Shown here in pieces: positions 1-8,891 of a stretch of DNA of 64,000 nucleotides. This DNA comes from Gemmataceae bacterium (GTDB taxonomy: Bacteria > Planctomycetota > Planctomycetia > Gemmatales > Gemmataceae): assembly GCA_019694755.1 (NCBI GenBank), contig JAIBBI010000007.1, forward strand, positions 1-64,000, read 5' to 3'. Numbering within the stretch: the stretch's first letter is position 1; each line of letters starts with the position of its first letter. The position numbers and the translations under genes are program-made. Below the pieces are notes generated by a model. It saw only the letters and a list, made by a program, of their open reading frames with translations, ran no database searches and had not been told where the DNA came from.

Positions 1-807
1 GAATCCGCGTGGGCGAATGGCGCCGACGGACCCGACACGACAGTCGGCTGGGCCGGTCAGTCGCGGAATTCCCGACAGAGCCTGTTTCCTCGATCGTACG
101 ATTACCTGCCCAAAGCAGCGGGGCTTCACAGCGTGCCCGTCCAAGTCTGGTCGACCAAAGGCTTCCAGTCGGAATGGGTCGGAGCCTTCGACCCCAAACT
201 TCCCCTGGCCGGTAGCACGCTCCAGGTAACGCCCGGCGGACGCGGCCTGACGGGCGAGATCAAACTCAATTTGCCCGGCCCGCTCGAAAACGCTTACTTG
301 ATCTACGGGGGCGGCCTCCGCGAACCGACCGTACGGTCGCTCGGGACGATCCGGTCCGGCGAGCCGAAAACGGTCAATGCCGGCAGCGAGCGACCATTTA
401 AGAACTGGATTGTCGACCCGTACGCACGGGAGCGCGACCTGACGGCCGAGAATGCCGAGACCGTCCGCACACCGCCACCAGAGTGGCTACCGCTCAATCT
501 GTTCTTTTTCGAGCTGAGCCACGCCGCAAGCGATCGGCCGACCAACGCGTCGCTCCGGTCACTCGATCAGTCGTGGCGGGTCGGGCCGGACAACGCGAAT
601 GAAGCCATCCTGATCGGCACGTTGGCCAAAAGCGAAGGCCCCGCGGAGGCAATCAACGGCCAGGCAACCAACCCCACACGACTCTGGCTCGGGCAGTTCC
701 CCGGTGGCAACGCGCCGCGCCCTTCCCTTCCCGGCTCCCTTCGTCAGGAAACCTGCGTTAGAATCTTCCTCCCCGTCCGCCCTGCCATCGACGCGCCCCG
801 GAACTGA
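1..807 (+). CDS. C-terminal part of an unknown protein (5' end outside window)
   Basis: The frame is open from base 1 to the TGA at 805-807, so this is the tail of a longer gene; the internal GTG at 133 is not needed as a start. At least 268 residues are present. I recognise no catalytic motif. The readable part looks like an extracytoplasmic beta-rich region (YLIYGGGLREPTVRSLGTI) followed by a charged segment and a hydrophobic stretch near LNLFFFELSHAAS. It ends 3 bases before the ABC ATPase gene, so the two are probably co-transcribed and this may be an accessory or membrane part of that transporter. The function assignment is inference from position only. Confidence 0.6.
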   Translation, partial: ESAWANGADGPDTTVGWAGQSRNSRQSLFPRSYDYLPKAAGLHSVPVQVWSTKGFQSEWVGAFDPKLPLAGSTLQVTPGGRGLTGEIKLNLPGPLENAYLIYGGGLREPTVRSLGTIRSGEPKTVNAGSERPFKNWIVDPYARERDLTAENAETVRTPPPEWLPLNLFFFELSHAASDRPTNASLRSLDQSWRVGPDNANEAILIGTLAKSEGPAEAINGQATNPTRLWLGQFPGGNAPRPSLPGSLRQETCVRIFLPVRPAIDAPRN

Positions 808-810
808 TCC

Positions 811-1779
811 ATGATTGAAACCCGCGACCTTACCAAGACCTACGGCGAACTTTACGCCCTAAATCGCCTCAGTCTCAAGCTGGACAAGGGCGACGTGTAC
901 GGGTTCATCGGCCCGAACGGCGCGGGCAAGACCACGACGATGCGGATCCTCGCGACGCTGCTCAACCCTACATGGGGCGAAGCAACCGTTTGCGGCTACT
1001 CGATCTACAACAATGCCAAGGAAATCCGCCGAGTGATCGGATACATGCCCGACTTCTTCGGCGTCTACGACGACATGAAGGTGGTCGAGTATCTCGAATT
1101 TTTTGCGGCCGCCTACCGGATCAAGGGGCCGGAACGCAAGAAAAAATGCGATCAGGTCCTCGACCTCGTAGACCTCGGTTACAAGCGGGACGCTCTGGTG
1201 ACCAGCCTGAGCCGGGGTATGACCCAGCGGCTCGGCTTGGCCCGCGTGTTGCTGCACGAACCTCAGGTACTCCTGCTCGACGAACCGGCCAGCGGACTCG
1301 ACCCACGGGCTCGAATTGAAATGCGGGGACTCCTGAAAGAGCTGCGCAAAATGGGCAAAACCATCCTCGTGAGCAGCCACATCCTTCCGGAACTCGCCGA
1401 CATCTGCAACAAAATTGGAATCATCGAGCGGGGTAAACTTCTGTTCGACGGTGACGTCACCGATGCGATCCGCAAGGTACAGCAGAAGGTCAAGTTCGAT
1501 GTCCGGGTCCCCCCCGAGCAATTGACCCAGGCCGAGCAACTGATCGGCAAGCACGCATGCGTCGATTCCGTCGAACAGCGTGCCGCGGAGGAGTTTGAGG
1601 AACTCCGCAAAAACACGACGGACGGATGTCTGCGCGTGACGCTGAAAGACGGAAACACGGACGGGAGCTTCCTCGCGGAACTTCTTGTTCAATCGGGCAT
1701 CCGGGTGAAGATGCTCCGCGAGGAGGAAATCGATCTCGAAGACGTGTTCATGGGAATCACCAAAGGCATTACGAACTGA
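811..1779 (+). CDS. ABC transporter ATP-binding protein
   Basis: This 322-residue ATPase has Walker A GPNGAGKTT at about 34-42, the signature LSRGM at 133-137, Walker B VLLLDE at 153-158 and the switch histidine at 190. The order and the roughly 100-residue C-terminal extension fit ABC-2-type exporter ATPases (CcmA/NatA-like). It would energise transport at the cytoplasmic membrane. The substrate cannot be read from the sequence. The ATG lies 3 bases after the stop of the preceding gene. No permease lies downstream, so the membrane partner is probably encoded upstream of the window. Confidence 0.93.
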   Translation: MIETRDLTKTYGELYALNRLSLKLDKGDVYGFIGPNGAGKTTTMRILATLLNPTWGEATVCGYSIYNNAKEIRRVIGYMPDFFGVYDDMKVVEYLEFFAAAYRIKGPERKKKCDQVLDLVDLGYKRDALVTSLSRGMTQRLGLARVLLHEPQVLLLDEPASGLDPRARIEMRGLLKELRKMGKTILVSSHILPELADICNKIGIIERGKLLFDGDVTDAIRKVQQKVKFDVRVPPEQLTQAEQLIGKHACVDSVEQRAAEEFEELRKNTTDGCLRVTLKDGNTDGSFLAELLVQSGIRVKMLREEEIDLEDVFMGITKGITN

Positions 1780-1807
1780 CCGGTCGGCCCCGTGGAGTTT
1801 CTGGTTC

Positions 1808-2794
1808 ATGCGAATTCTTGTGGTCGGCGGCGCGGGATACATCGGGTCTCATACGACACGCCAGCTCGCAGAATCCGGGCACGATGTCTGGGTTTACGAC
1901 AATCTCTCGATGGGCCACCGGGCGGCCGTCCCCGCCGATCGTCTGATCGTAGCCGACCTTGCGGATGTGGGCACGCTCGATAACGCGTTCATCATGAACC
2001 GCATCGATGCCGTCGTCCATTTCGCGGCGTTGGCGTCGGTGGGTGAGTCGGTGCGCGACCCCGCCCGATATTGGCACAACAATGTCTGCCTCGGAATCCA
2101 ATTGCTCGAGACAGCCCGCCGCAATGGCGTGAAGCGGTTTGTCTTTTCCAGTACCGCCGCGACTTACGGCGAACCGGACGCGATTCCCATTACAGAGTCC
2201 GCGCCCCAACGCCCGGTGAATCCTTACGGCCACACCAAGTTGGCATTCGAGAAAGCGCTGGGCGACTACGCGGCCGCGTACGGCATGGGTTATGCAGCGC
2301 TCCGCTATTTCAACGCGGCCGGCGCGAGCCGTGACGGCACGATCGGCGAAGATCATTCGCCGGAAACGCACCTGATTCCGATCGTTCTCCAGGTGGCACT
2401 GGGCCAGCGACCCCATCTGGACGTGTTCGGCGACGACTATCCAACACCTGACGGAACCTGCATTCGTGACTATGTCCATGTCGAGGACCTGGCCCAAGCC
2501 CATGTCCTCGCTCTGGAAAAACTGACGGACGGGGCAGGCCTGCACTTCAATCTGGGTACCGGCGGCGGTTACAGCATCCGCGAAGTGATTAAGGCGGCGG
2601 AGTCGGTGACCGGACGGAAGATTGCAGTCCGGAACGCCCCGCGTAGACCCGGTGACCCCGCGGCTTTGGTCGCCAGTTCGGCAAAGATCCGCCAGGAATT
2701 GGGTTGGAAACCGCGCTACCCCGATCTGGAATCCATCCTCGAGACGGCCTGGAAATGGCACCGATCCCACCCAAACGGGTACGGCGACCGGTAA
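1808..2794 (+). CDS. galE: UDP-glucose 4-epimerase
   Basis: The 328-residue protein is a short-chain dehydrogenase/reductase of the extended type. It has the NAD-binding GGAGYIG at 7-13, the catalytic YxxxK as Y140/K144 and an upstream SST stretch around 115-117. It interconverts UDP-glucose and UDP-galactose in the cytosol to supply galactose for exopolysaccharide or lipid glycans. Length matches the family. It starts 28 bases after the ABC ATPase gene and ends 3 bases before the converging panB gene. A related UDP-sugar epimerase specificity is possible, but the GalE-type HFAALASVGESV and NPYGHTK segments favour GalE. Confidence 0.9.
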   Translation: MRILVVGGAGYIGSHTTRQLAESGHDVWVYDNLSMGHRAAVPADRLIVADLADVGTLDNAFIMNRIDAVVHFAALASVGESVRDPARYWHNNVCLGIQLLETARRNGVKRFVFSSTAATYGEPDAIPITESAPQRPVNPYGHTKLAFEKALGDYAAAYGMGYAALRYFNAAGASRDGTIGEDHSPETHLIPIVLQVALGQRPHLDVFGDDYPTPDGTCIRDYVHVEDLAQAHVLALEKLTDGAGLHFNLGTGGGYSIREVIKAAESVTGRKIAVRNAPRRPGDPAALVASSAKIRQELGWKPRYPDLESILETAWKWHRSHPNGYGDR

Positions 2795-2797
2795 CGA

Positions 2798-3604
2798 CTA
2801 TTTGAATTCGTGTTCCGGGCCGGGGAATTTCCCTTCCCGGACATCGCCGCAATAGTTCTCGACCGCCTCGGCCACCATCTTTCCGAGTTCGGCGTATCTC
2901 TTCACGAATCGCGGACGAACACCGTCGAACAGGCCCAGCAAGTCGTGCCCCACAAGCACTTGCCCGTCGCATCCGGCCCCCGCGCCGATGCCGATTGTGG
3001 GAATTGTCAGTTCTTTCGTCAATCGGGCGGCGAGGTCGGCCGGTACGCATTCCACCACCACCGCAAACGCGCCGGCCTTTTGCACAGCTAGTGCATCTGC
3101 GAGGATCTTGTCGGCATCGCGCTGGACCCGGAACCCGCCGATCCGCCGAACGCTCTGAGGCGTTAGGCCGACGTGGGCGAGGACGGGGATTTCCGCATCG
3201 ACGATGGCTCGAATCGCGGATGCCGTACGTTCGCCGCCTTCCAGTTTGACGGCATGCGCGCCCCCCTGCTGGACCAGCCGGCCGGCATTGCGGACCGCGT
3301 CTTCCGGGCTCACGAGGTAGGTCATAAATGGCATGTCGCCGATCAGCAACGAGCGCCGGGCGGCCCGGGCCACGCAGCGGGTATGGTAGATCGCATCCTC
3401 GAGCGTGACGCTGAGGCAATTTTCATTCCCCTGGACGACCATTCCGAGCGAATCCCCGATCAGCAGGGCATCCACACCGGCCTGATCGTAGATGCGGGCC
3501 AAAGCGAAGTCGTATGCGGTAATGACGGCGAGCTTTCGGCCCTGCGCTTTGGCGGTCGCAAAGTCGGGTACCGTGACGGGTCGGTCGGCAACAACGGCGG
3601 ACAT
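2798..3604 (-). CDS. panB: 3-methyl-2-oxobutanoate hydroxymethyltransferase
   Basis: PanB transfers a hydroxymethyl group from methylene-tetrahydrofolate to ketoisovalerate, the first step of pantothenate synthesis. Family motifs are intact: TAYD 29-32, GDSLG 50-54 (metal ligand D51), GDMPF 89-93 (D90) and KLEGG 120-124 (E122), followed by the IGIGAGAGCDGQVLV segment. The 268-residue length is normal. I chose the ATG at 3604 because GAGGGA sits about 6 bases upstream; an in-frame TTG four codons earlier has no such site. It diverges from the hydroxypyruvate-isomerase-like gene. coaD, which acts later toward CoA, lies about 8 kb away. Confidence 0.95.
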   Translation of the reverse strand: MSAVVADRPVTVPDFATAKAQGRKLAVITAYDFALARIYDQAGVDALLIGDSLGMVVQGNENCLSVTLEDAIYHTRCVARAARRSLLIGDMPFMTYLVSPEDAVRNAGRLVQQGGAHAVKLEGGERTASAIRAIVDAEIPVLAHVGLTPQSVRRIGGFRVQRDADKILADALAVQKAGAFAVVVECVPADLAARLTKELTIPTIGIGAGAGCDGQVLVGHDLLGLFDGVRPRFVKRYAELGKMVAEAVENYCGDVREGKFPGPEHEFK

Positions 3605-3648
3605 GCAATCCCTCAATCATTCTTCGCTTCCCATACACTATCACGGCC

Positions 3649-3671
3649 CCGGCCCCAAAGGGAGGGCCGGG
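3649..3671. repeat. 8-bp inverted repeat in the panB/hyi divergent spacer
   Basis: The arms 3649-3656 and 3664-3671 (core CCGGCCC / GGGCCGG) form a perfect GC-only stem with a 7-base loop. It lies 17 bases before the isomerase ATG at 3689 and within the 84-base divergent spacer. It could be an operator or an RNA hairpin in the leader of the rightward gene. A chance GC palindrome is not excluded. Confidence 0.35.
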
Positions 3672-3688
3672 CACCGGGGAATCTGACC

Positions 3689-4540
3689 ATGCACCCATCA
3701 CGACGCGACGCCTTCGCCGCTGCTGCGATAGTCGCTGCGGCCACCACTTCTGCTTCTCACGCCGAAAGTTCCAGTAATTCCGGCAAACTGAGCCAATCAG
3801 TGTGCCGGTGGTGCTACGGCAAAACAACGTTGGAGAAACTGGCCGAGCAGAGCAAGGCGATGGGCTACCGTTCCGTGGAATTGCTGAACCCGAAGGAAGC
3901 AGAGACGGTACACGGCCTGGGAATGACGTGCGCCGTGCTTCACATGGGCGGCCCCATCACCATCCCCAACGGGCTGAACCGCCCCGACAATCACGAGAAG
4001 ATCCTGAAGACTCTCAGCGAAGGGATCGATATCGCCGCACGAATGGGCATCCCCAACGTCATCTGTTTTTCCGGCAACCGCAAGGGACTCGACGACGCCC
4101 AGGGGCTGGCCAACTGCGCCCGTGGGCTCAAGCAGGTTACCGGTCAGGCCGAATCGAAACAAGTGACGATCATCATGGAACTCCTGAACAGCAAGGTCGA
4201 TCACAAGGACTACATGGCCGACCGGACCGCGTGGGGTGCGGATCTCGTCCAGGCCGTCGGGTCGCCACGATTCAAACTGCTCTACGACATTTACCACATG
4301 CAAATCATGGAGGGAGATGTCATCCGGACCCTGACGCAACACAAGGAATCGATCGGCCATTATCACACGGGCGGAGTCCCGGGCCGGGCGGAGATTGACT
4401 CTTCTCAAGAACTGAACTACCCGGCCATCTGCAGGGCGATCATGAAGACGGGGTTCAACGGGTATCTCGGGCAGGAGTTCATTCCACGAAAAGACCCGAT
4501 GACCTCATTGGCCGACGCCTTCAAAATCTGCGACGTGTGA
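3689..4540 (+). CDS. Tat-exported hydroxypyruvate isomerase-like TIM-barrel protein
   Basis: The 283-residue protein begins with a twin-arginine leader (SRRDAF followed by an alanine-rich hydrophobic run and a SASHAES cleavage region). It then carries a xylose-isomerase-like TIM barrel of the Hyi family, with segments MGYRSVELLNPKE, IIMELLNSKVDHKDY, LLYDIYHMQIMEGD, IGHYHTGGVPGRAEID and GYLGQEFIP. Hyi converts hydroxypyruvate to tartronate semialdehyde. Cytosolic Hyi lacks a leader, so the true substrate here may be another sugar or keto-acid in the periplasm. The longer upstream open frame is a shadow of panB; the ATG at 3689 gives the Tat signal at the N terminus. Confidence 0.85.
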   Translation: MHPSRRDAFAAAAIVAAATTSASHAESSSNSGKLSQSVCRWCYGKTTLEKLAEQSKAMGYRSVELLNPKEAETVHGLGMTCAVLHMGGPITIPNGLNRPDNHEKILKTLSEGIDIAARMGIPNVICFSGNRKGLDDAQGLANCARGLKQVTGQAESKQVTIIMELLNSKVDHKDYMADRTAWGADLVQAVGSPRFKLLYDIYHMQIMEGDVIRTLTQHKESIGHYHTGGVPGRAEIDSSQELNYPAICRAIMKTGFNGYLGQEFIPRKDPMTSLADAFKICDV

Positions 4541-4546
4541 GGTCGG

Positions 4547-5560
4547 CTATCGGCCGCGGGCACGATCGCGGTACTGTTTTGCCCGATCGTCCTGGCTCAT
4601 TTTGCGGAACAATTGCGCGACCGAGTCCTGAGCCTTCGAGGTTTCGTAGGGATCGCTGTTGTAGATCAGATCGACCCAAAGGTAGGCGAAGAGAGCATCC
4701 TTCTCTCGTTTCGGGTCGAGCCGGCAACAGTCACCGATCAGATTGTAGATCGTCGGCTTGGTCCCCGGATCGGCTTTGGCCAGCATTGCCTCGAGCGCTG
4801 CAATGGTCGCGCCGGGCTGTGCGGGATCGACGGAACACGCCACCTGATACGCCGCGGCCCGCGGGTCGGATGCTGACAGGGTGGAGAGAACCTTTCTGGC
4901 CTCATCGAGTCGTTTCTGTTGAAACAGGAGGTCGACCACGGCAAACATGCTGCCCGCCTTGACCTCGGGCGTAGCGCCTGCGGCGGCCGAAAGTTCTTCG
5001 TACGCGCGACGGGCCGCGTCGAAATTAGGAGGGTTCGTATCGAGGTACAACCTCGCCAGTGTCCGCGTGTGGGGGACCCGCTGCCAGGAGTCCGGGTAGT
5101 CCGCGATGAATTTGGTGATCCCTGCCACAGCAGATTGAAGCTCGGTGGGGCCGGCGTCCGCCTTGGCAGCCAGCAAGTAGGCCGCCCGTGCCTCCAGCCA
5201 TCGCTTCAAAGACTTGTTGCCTGCCGCGGTTGGCGATGCCGCCAGGGCACGATACCGCCGAATGGCGTCGTCGGTCTTTCGCGAATCCTCCGCCTGCCGG
5301 GCTTCTTTCACGTCGAGTCGGATCGCGCCGGGGAACTCTAGATCGACATCGACAATGTCGTCGGCCGGGATCAGCTTGCCGCCGATGCGAACCCCGGCCA
5401 ACGATTCGGACTCGATCCGGCCCCGAACCTCCTGCACGGCTCGCTCGCCCTGGCTTGTGCGGTCACGATATCGGACCGTGTCTTCCGCGTATGTAGGTCC
5501 AGTCCCGGCCAGAAGCACCAAAACGACGACCGACCAAGCATAGCGGGTACGAGGCGTCAT
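4547..5560 (-). CDS. secreted TPR-type protein (small partner)
   Basis: This 337-residue protein has an N-terminal signal peptide (SVVVLVLLAGTGPTYAE). A small beta-rich region around residues 30-75 (IRIGGKLIPADDIVDVDL-like) is followed by helical repeats of TPR character to the C terminus (RRYRALAAS, RLYLDTNPPNFDAARRAYEELSA, EARKVLSTLSASDP). No enzyme motif is seen. Its ATG overlaps the stop of the large TPR gene by four bases (ATGA), so the two are translationally coupled. They likely form a secreted or envelope complex; the role is unknown. Confidence 0.85.
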   Translation of the reverse strand: MTPRTRYAWSVVVLVLLAGTGPTYAEDTVRYRDRTSQGERAVQEVRGRIESESLAGVRIGGKLIPADDIVDVDLEFPGAIRLDVKEARQAEDSRKTDDAIRRYRALAASPTAAGNKSLKRWLEARAAYLLAAKADAGPTELQSAVAGITKFIADYPDSWQRVPHTRTLARLYLDTNPPNFDAARRAYEELSAAAGATPEVKAGSMFAVVDLLFQQKRLDEARKVLSTLSASDPRAAAYQVACSVDPAQPGATIAALEAMLAKADPGTKPTIYNLIGDCCRLDPKREKDALFAYLWVDLIYNSDPYETSKAQDSVAQLFRKMSQDDRAKQYRDRARGR

Positions 5561-8500
5561 GGCTGCTTTCCTTCCTCAATCAGCTTGCCCCCGGCGGCGG
5601 TAAACTTCGAGCGCAATTCCGGTTCGCTCAGGATTAGATCGCGAAATTGCGACTTGAGTGCGTCGCCACCCCAATCCGGCTGACCTCGTTCCAGTTTCGC
5701 GAGCCGAGTCGCCAGCCGGGCGTAGGTCTCCGCGGCTTTCGAGTCCCCGGACCTCTGGGCACCTCGGACCATTGCGCGTATTTCGAGCAGGTAATACTCG
5801 AAAAACCTCTCTCGCAAGGGTGCGAGACGCTGGAGATCGTTCTCTGCCAGGTCGGCCTGTTCGTTGAGTTTCGCGGCGGCGGCCGGATTTGATTTTGCCT
5901 CATCGCGATTCTTCCGCACAAGGTCCTTTTTGGCCGCGTATTCCTGGACAGCACGGTTCAGCTTGTTCTGCTCGTCAACTGCCATGCGTGCGGCACTGGC
6001 AAACTGGCCCTCATCCTGAAGAACGCTGATGGCCTCCACCCGTACCTCGAAGCTATCGAAACCCCAACCTTTCTGGCCGGGGGTACCGAGGATTTCGCGG
6101 AGGATGGCCTTAGCCTGGCCGAATTGCTTTGCCAACCGATAGGCGCGGGCCAGAGAGAGTCGGGCGAACCGGTAATTGCGGACGGCCGCCTCGTCGCCGT
6201 CTGCAGGTGGCGGAATTGCCGTGAGCAGTTCGATGGCCTTATCCGGTCGGCCAACGGCCATGTATCCCTGAGCGAGCGAGGTTCGCCCTTCCGGCGTCAG
6301 TTCCGTCGGCTTGGCCAGTTCACCAAGAAAGACCTGCAGACCTTCTTCGACTCGCTTTTGGGCGGGAAGGTCCCCGGCCTTCTTGAATCCTTCCAGATCC
6401 CGGTTCAAGTCCAGTACGAGTCGAAGCATTGTATCTTGCACTGCCGACCGCGAGTTTTCGACTGCAAGTCGACTCATGTTCCCGATATCGCTTTTGATCC
6501 CGTCAGACTTGCCGGACAGGATGTTGGCTCGAACCGAGAGAACCGCAATCTCGCGGTGCGTTTGCAGGAATGCGAGGAACCACGGTTCTGACTTGGCCGG
6601 CGACGCCTTCCACAATTCGGAGTTCTTGCTGACGTCGCTCGCCACCGGCGCCAGCAGCGCAATGGCCGAGTCGTATTTCCTTGCACGGACGAGCAAGTAG
6701 GCCTGTCCCGCAAGCCCCGTCAGGCGGATCCGCTCGGCCTCTGTCTCCAACTGCAGATAAGCCGGGTCGGACTTCTCCATGAGTTCAGGAAGTTGCCTTT
6801 TCATGCGCGTGCCGATTTTCTCGACGCGATCGTAATTGGCGATGTCTTCGCCGGACAGCAAGAGGAGATTGGCGAGTTGCAACTTCGCCTGGTAGCTCGC
6901 GAGAATCGTCTCGACGCTGAGGCCCGGAGTTGGATTCGGGAGCGACTCCAATGTGCTGACCGAGGACGACAATACGCTTTTTTTTTCCGCCGGGCTGCCC
7001 GGCTGCTCCCGTCCGACTGCCCGCTGCGTGGCCACGCCAAGCCAATAGCATGCAAGCGGGTAGGCAGAAAAGCTCGGTTTGATGTCTGCGAGCATGGCGA
7101 CGCTTTCTCGAAACTGATTCGACTCCAGGAACAGTGTTCCGAGCTGGAGTCGTGCCGCATCCGTTTCCGGTTCGTCCTTCCATGCAGCGTTGGTCAGTAC
7201 CCGCTCTGCAAAGGCTTGCAATCTTCGGGTATCGGCCGCAACCTCGTCGGCCGGGGCTCCACGGGACTTGCTTTCACTCAGGATGGTGGCGTACGCCTGA
7301 AGGGCGTACACGGCAGCCCGGACGCCTTTGGGGCTCCCGAGGTTAGCCACCGCGAGATGTTCGCCCAGGACGGCGGCAGAATACGGATCACCGATGAGCA
7401 GGAATACGTAGCTGAGAAGGATTCGGGCGGTGAACACGTCCTTGGGATCATCCGAACTCGTGACCAGGTTCTGACCCCGCTGTAATGCTGACAGTGACCG
7501 GAGTCGCAATTGCCGGCGTTTCGCATCGGCGTTTTCGCCGGCGACCTTGAAGCTTCGCGACAACTCCACCTGGGCGGCCAAGTAACATTCCTCGAACGAA
7601 TTCAGGCGCTCCACCCCTGCGGATAGGCGTTCGTCCATGAGCACGGCCAGTACGTCGGCTCGTAGAGAAGTCGCCTTGCGCGTGTAGTCGCCGTCCGCCT
7701 GAGCCAACTCCTTCAGATGTCGCTCTGCTTTGAGCAGTAACTGCCTGGCCCCGGGTTCGACAATGACTGGCCCGTTCGCGACGGGCTTAATACCCGACTG
7801 AGCCTGTTGAATCAGGTTGGTGGCTAGGAGGAACTGTACGCCCTGCCCCTCCGGCGTCCGGCCGAACAGCCGGTATCGCGCCAGCCATTCGTCGCAACCA
7901 CGGACGACATCAGCCGAACGGTTCTTAATGTTCGAATCCTTGTCGAGCATCTGCAGTTCGTAGAACCGGGCAATCCGACCGGATTCGAATGCCGACGGCA
8001 GCGGACTGCGGATGATGGCCTCGAAGATCTTTCTGGCCTCCGCGGCGTTATCGAGTTCCAGCCAGGTTCTTCCCGCCTCGACGTAAGCCCGCCAGGACAG
8101 AGCGTCATTCGGGTCGATGTCGGAAAGGGTGAGGAACAGTTTCTTGGCGGCCAGCAGGTCGGCACTGCGAAGCTGAAGTTGTCGGGCCGTCGATTCTCCG
8201 TGCGTCAGCGCCTTATTGACTAGCAGCAATCCGCGTTCGAATCTCAACTCGTTGATCCGGCGTTCCTGCGCCGATTGTGCCTGTCCTGTTGCCTGTCTTT
8301 TCTCTCCCCGCCAAGCCGACTCGACGCGGGTCAACTCCTCGGCGGCGTCGTCGAACGACGACCGGGCCCGGGCCAGAGCATCCTGTTTCTCGGACTTGCT
8401 CTCGAGACGTCGGGCCGCCATCACGCGGTATTTGCCCTGCCGGACAAGCGCTCGGGCGAGCTCGAATCGGGCATCAGCCGCAGCCACCGGATCCTTGGCA

Positions 8501-8784
8501 GTCGCCAGATATGTCTCAAAAGCGCGACGGGCCTGATTAAACTTTTCGTCCCGCTTCTTGTAATCCTCGGTCTCGTCGGCAAGCGCTACCAGCGTCTTGG
8601 CGCGTTCGAGTGGCAGGCGAGCGACCACGTCCGGACCGTGCTGCGGGCCCAGCCGTTGCAGATAGTCAGCCGCGAGGTCGGAGAGTCCGGACTGGCGGAG
8701 CCGCTCGACGAATTCGAGATGGGGCTCCTGAGCCGATGCGCTATCCGCAGCCGCGAGCAAAACAAGTGTAACGAACCAACGCAT
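5557..8784 (-). CDS. large secreted TPR-repeat protein
   Basis: About 1,075 residues. From the ATG at 8784 the protein opens with a signal peptide (MRWFVTLVLLAAADSASAQ); another in-frame ATG at 8814 would add ten residues before it and is less likely. The rest is a long array of degenerate helical hairpins of TPR type (AADARFELARALVRQGKYR, AARKIFEAIIRSPLP, ARLSLARAYRLAKQFGQAKAIL). A coiled-coil-like charged stretch near the C terminus reads NKLNRAVQEYAAKKDLVRKN. No catalytic motif is visible. It is the first gene of a two-gene operon. Such proteins usually act as scaffolds; envelope or compartment assembly is only a guess. An A9 tract is embedded in the coding strand at 6978-6986. Confidence 0.88.
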   Translation of the reverse strand: MRWFVTLVLLAAADSASAQEPHLEFVERLRQSGLSDLAADYLQRLGPQHGPDVVARLPLERAKTLVALADETEDYKKRDEKFNQARRAFETYLATAKDPVAAADARFELARALVRQGKYRVMAARRLESKSEKQDALARARSSFDDAAEELTRVESAWRGEKRQATGQAQSAQERRINELRFERGLLLVNKALTHGESTARQLQLRSADLLAAKKLFLTLSDIDPNDALSWRAYVEAGRTWLELDNAAEARKIFEAIIRSPLPSAFESGRIARFYELQMLDKDSNIKNRSADVVRGCDEWLARYRLFGRTPEGQGVQFLLATNLIQQAQSGIKPVANGPVIVEPGARQLLLKAERHLKELAQADGDYTRKATSLRADVLAVLMDERLSAGVERLNSFEECYLAAQVELSRSFKVAGENADAKRRQLRLRSLSALQRGQNLVTSSDDPKDVFTARILLSYVFLLIGDPYSAAVLGEHLAVANLGSPKGVRAAVYALQAYATILSESKSRGAPADEVAADTRRLQAFAERVLTNAAWKDEPETDAARLQLGTLFLESNQFRESVAMLADIKPSFSAYPLACYWLGVATQRAVGREQPGSPAEKKSVLSSSVSTLESLPNPTPGLSVETILASYQAKLQLANLLLLSGEDIANYDRVEKIGTRMKRQLPELMEKSDPAYLQLETEAERIRLTGLAGQAYLLVRARKYDSAIALLAPVASDVSKNSELWKASPAKSEPWFLAFLQTHREIAVLSVRANILSGKSDGIKSDIGNMSRLAVENSRSAVQDTMLRLVLDLNRDLEGFKKAGDLPAQKRVEEGLQVFLGELAKPTELTPEGRTSLAQGYMAVGRPDKAIELLTAIPPPADGDEAAVRNYRFARLSLARAYRLAKQFGQAKAILREILGTPGQKGWGFDSFEVRVEAISVLQDEGQFASAARMAVDEQNKLNRAVQEYAAKKDLVRKNRDEAKSNPAAAAKLNEQADLAENDLQRLAPLRERFFEYYLLEIRAMVRGAQRSGDSKAAETYARLATRLAKLERGQPDWGGDALKSQFRDLILSEPELRSKFTAAGGKLIEEGKQP

Positions 8785-8891
8785 GACGCCGAAGATTCCG
8801 TGCGGGGCAGGCATGTACCATTGATGGGACGGCCGGTTCGGTCTGTCAACCCCCCCGAGACCTTCACCGGCCCCAGCGGTATTCTGTCAGC

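Noticed and set aside
859-1842. A long leftward open frame opposite the ABC ATPase
   Set aside because: It is the antisense shadow of a gene with complete Walker and signature motifs; its own translation shows no family pattern.
1769-2770. A 333-residue leftward open frame opposite galE
   Set aside because: galE on the plus strand is certain; the antisense frame is an effect of high GC codon bias.
3173-3688. N-terminal extension of the hydroxypyruvate-isomerase-like gene
   Set aside because: It overlaps panB antisense and precedes a clear Tat leader starting at 3689, so it is not coding.
7921-7945. A TTCGAATCC-like T-loop sequence suggesting a tRNA
   Set aside because: It lies inside the TPR gene, with no acceptor or anticodon stem around it.
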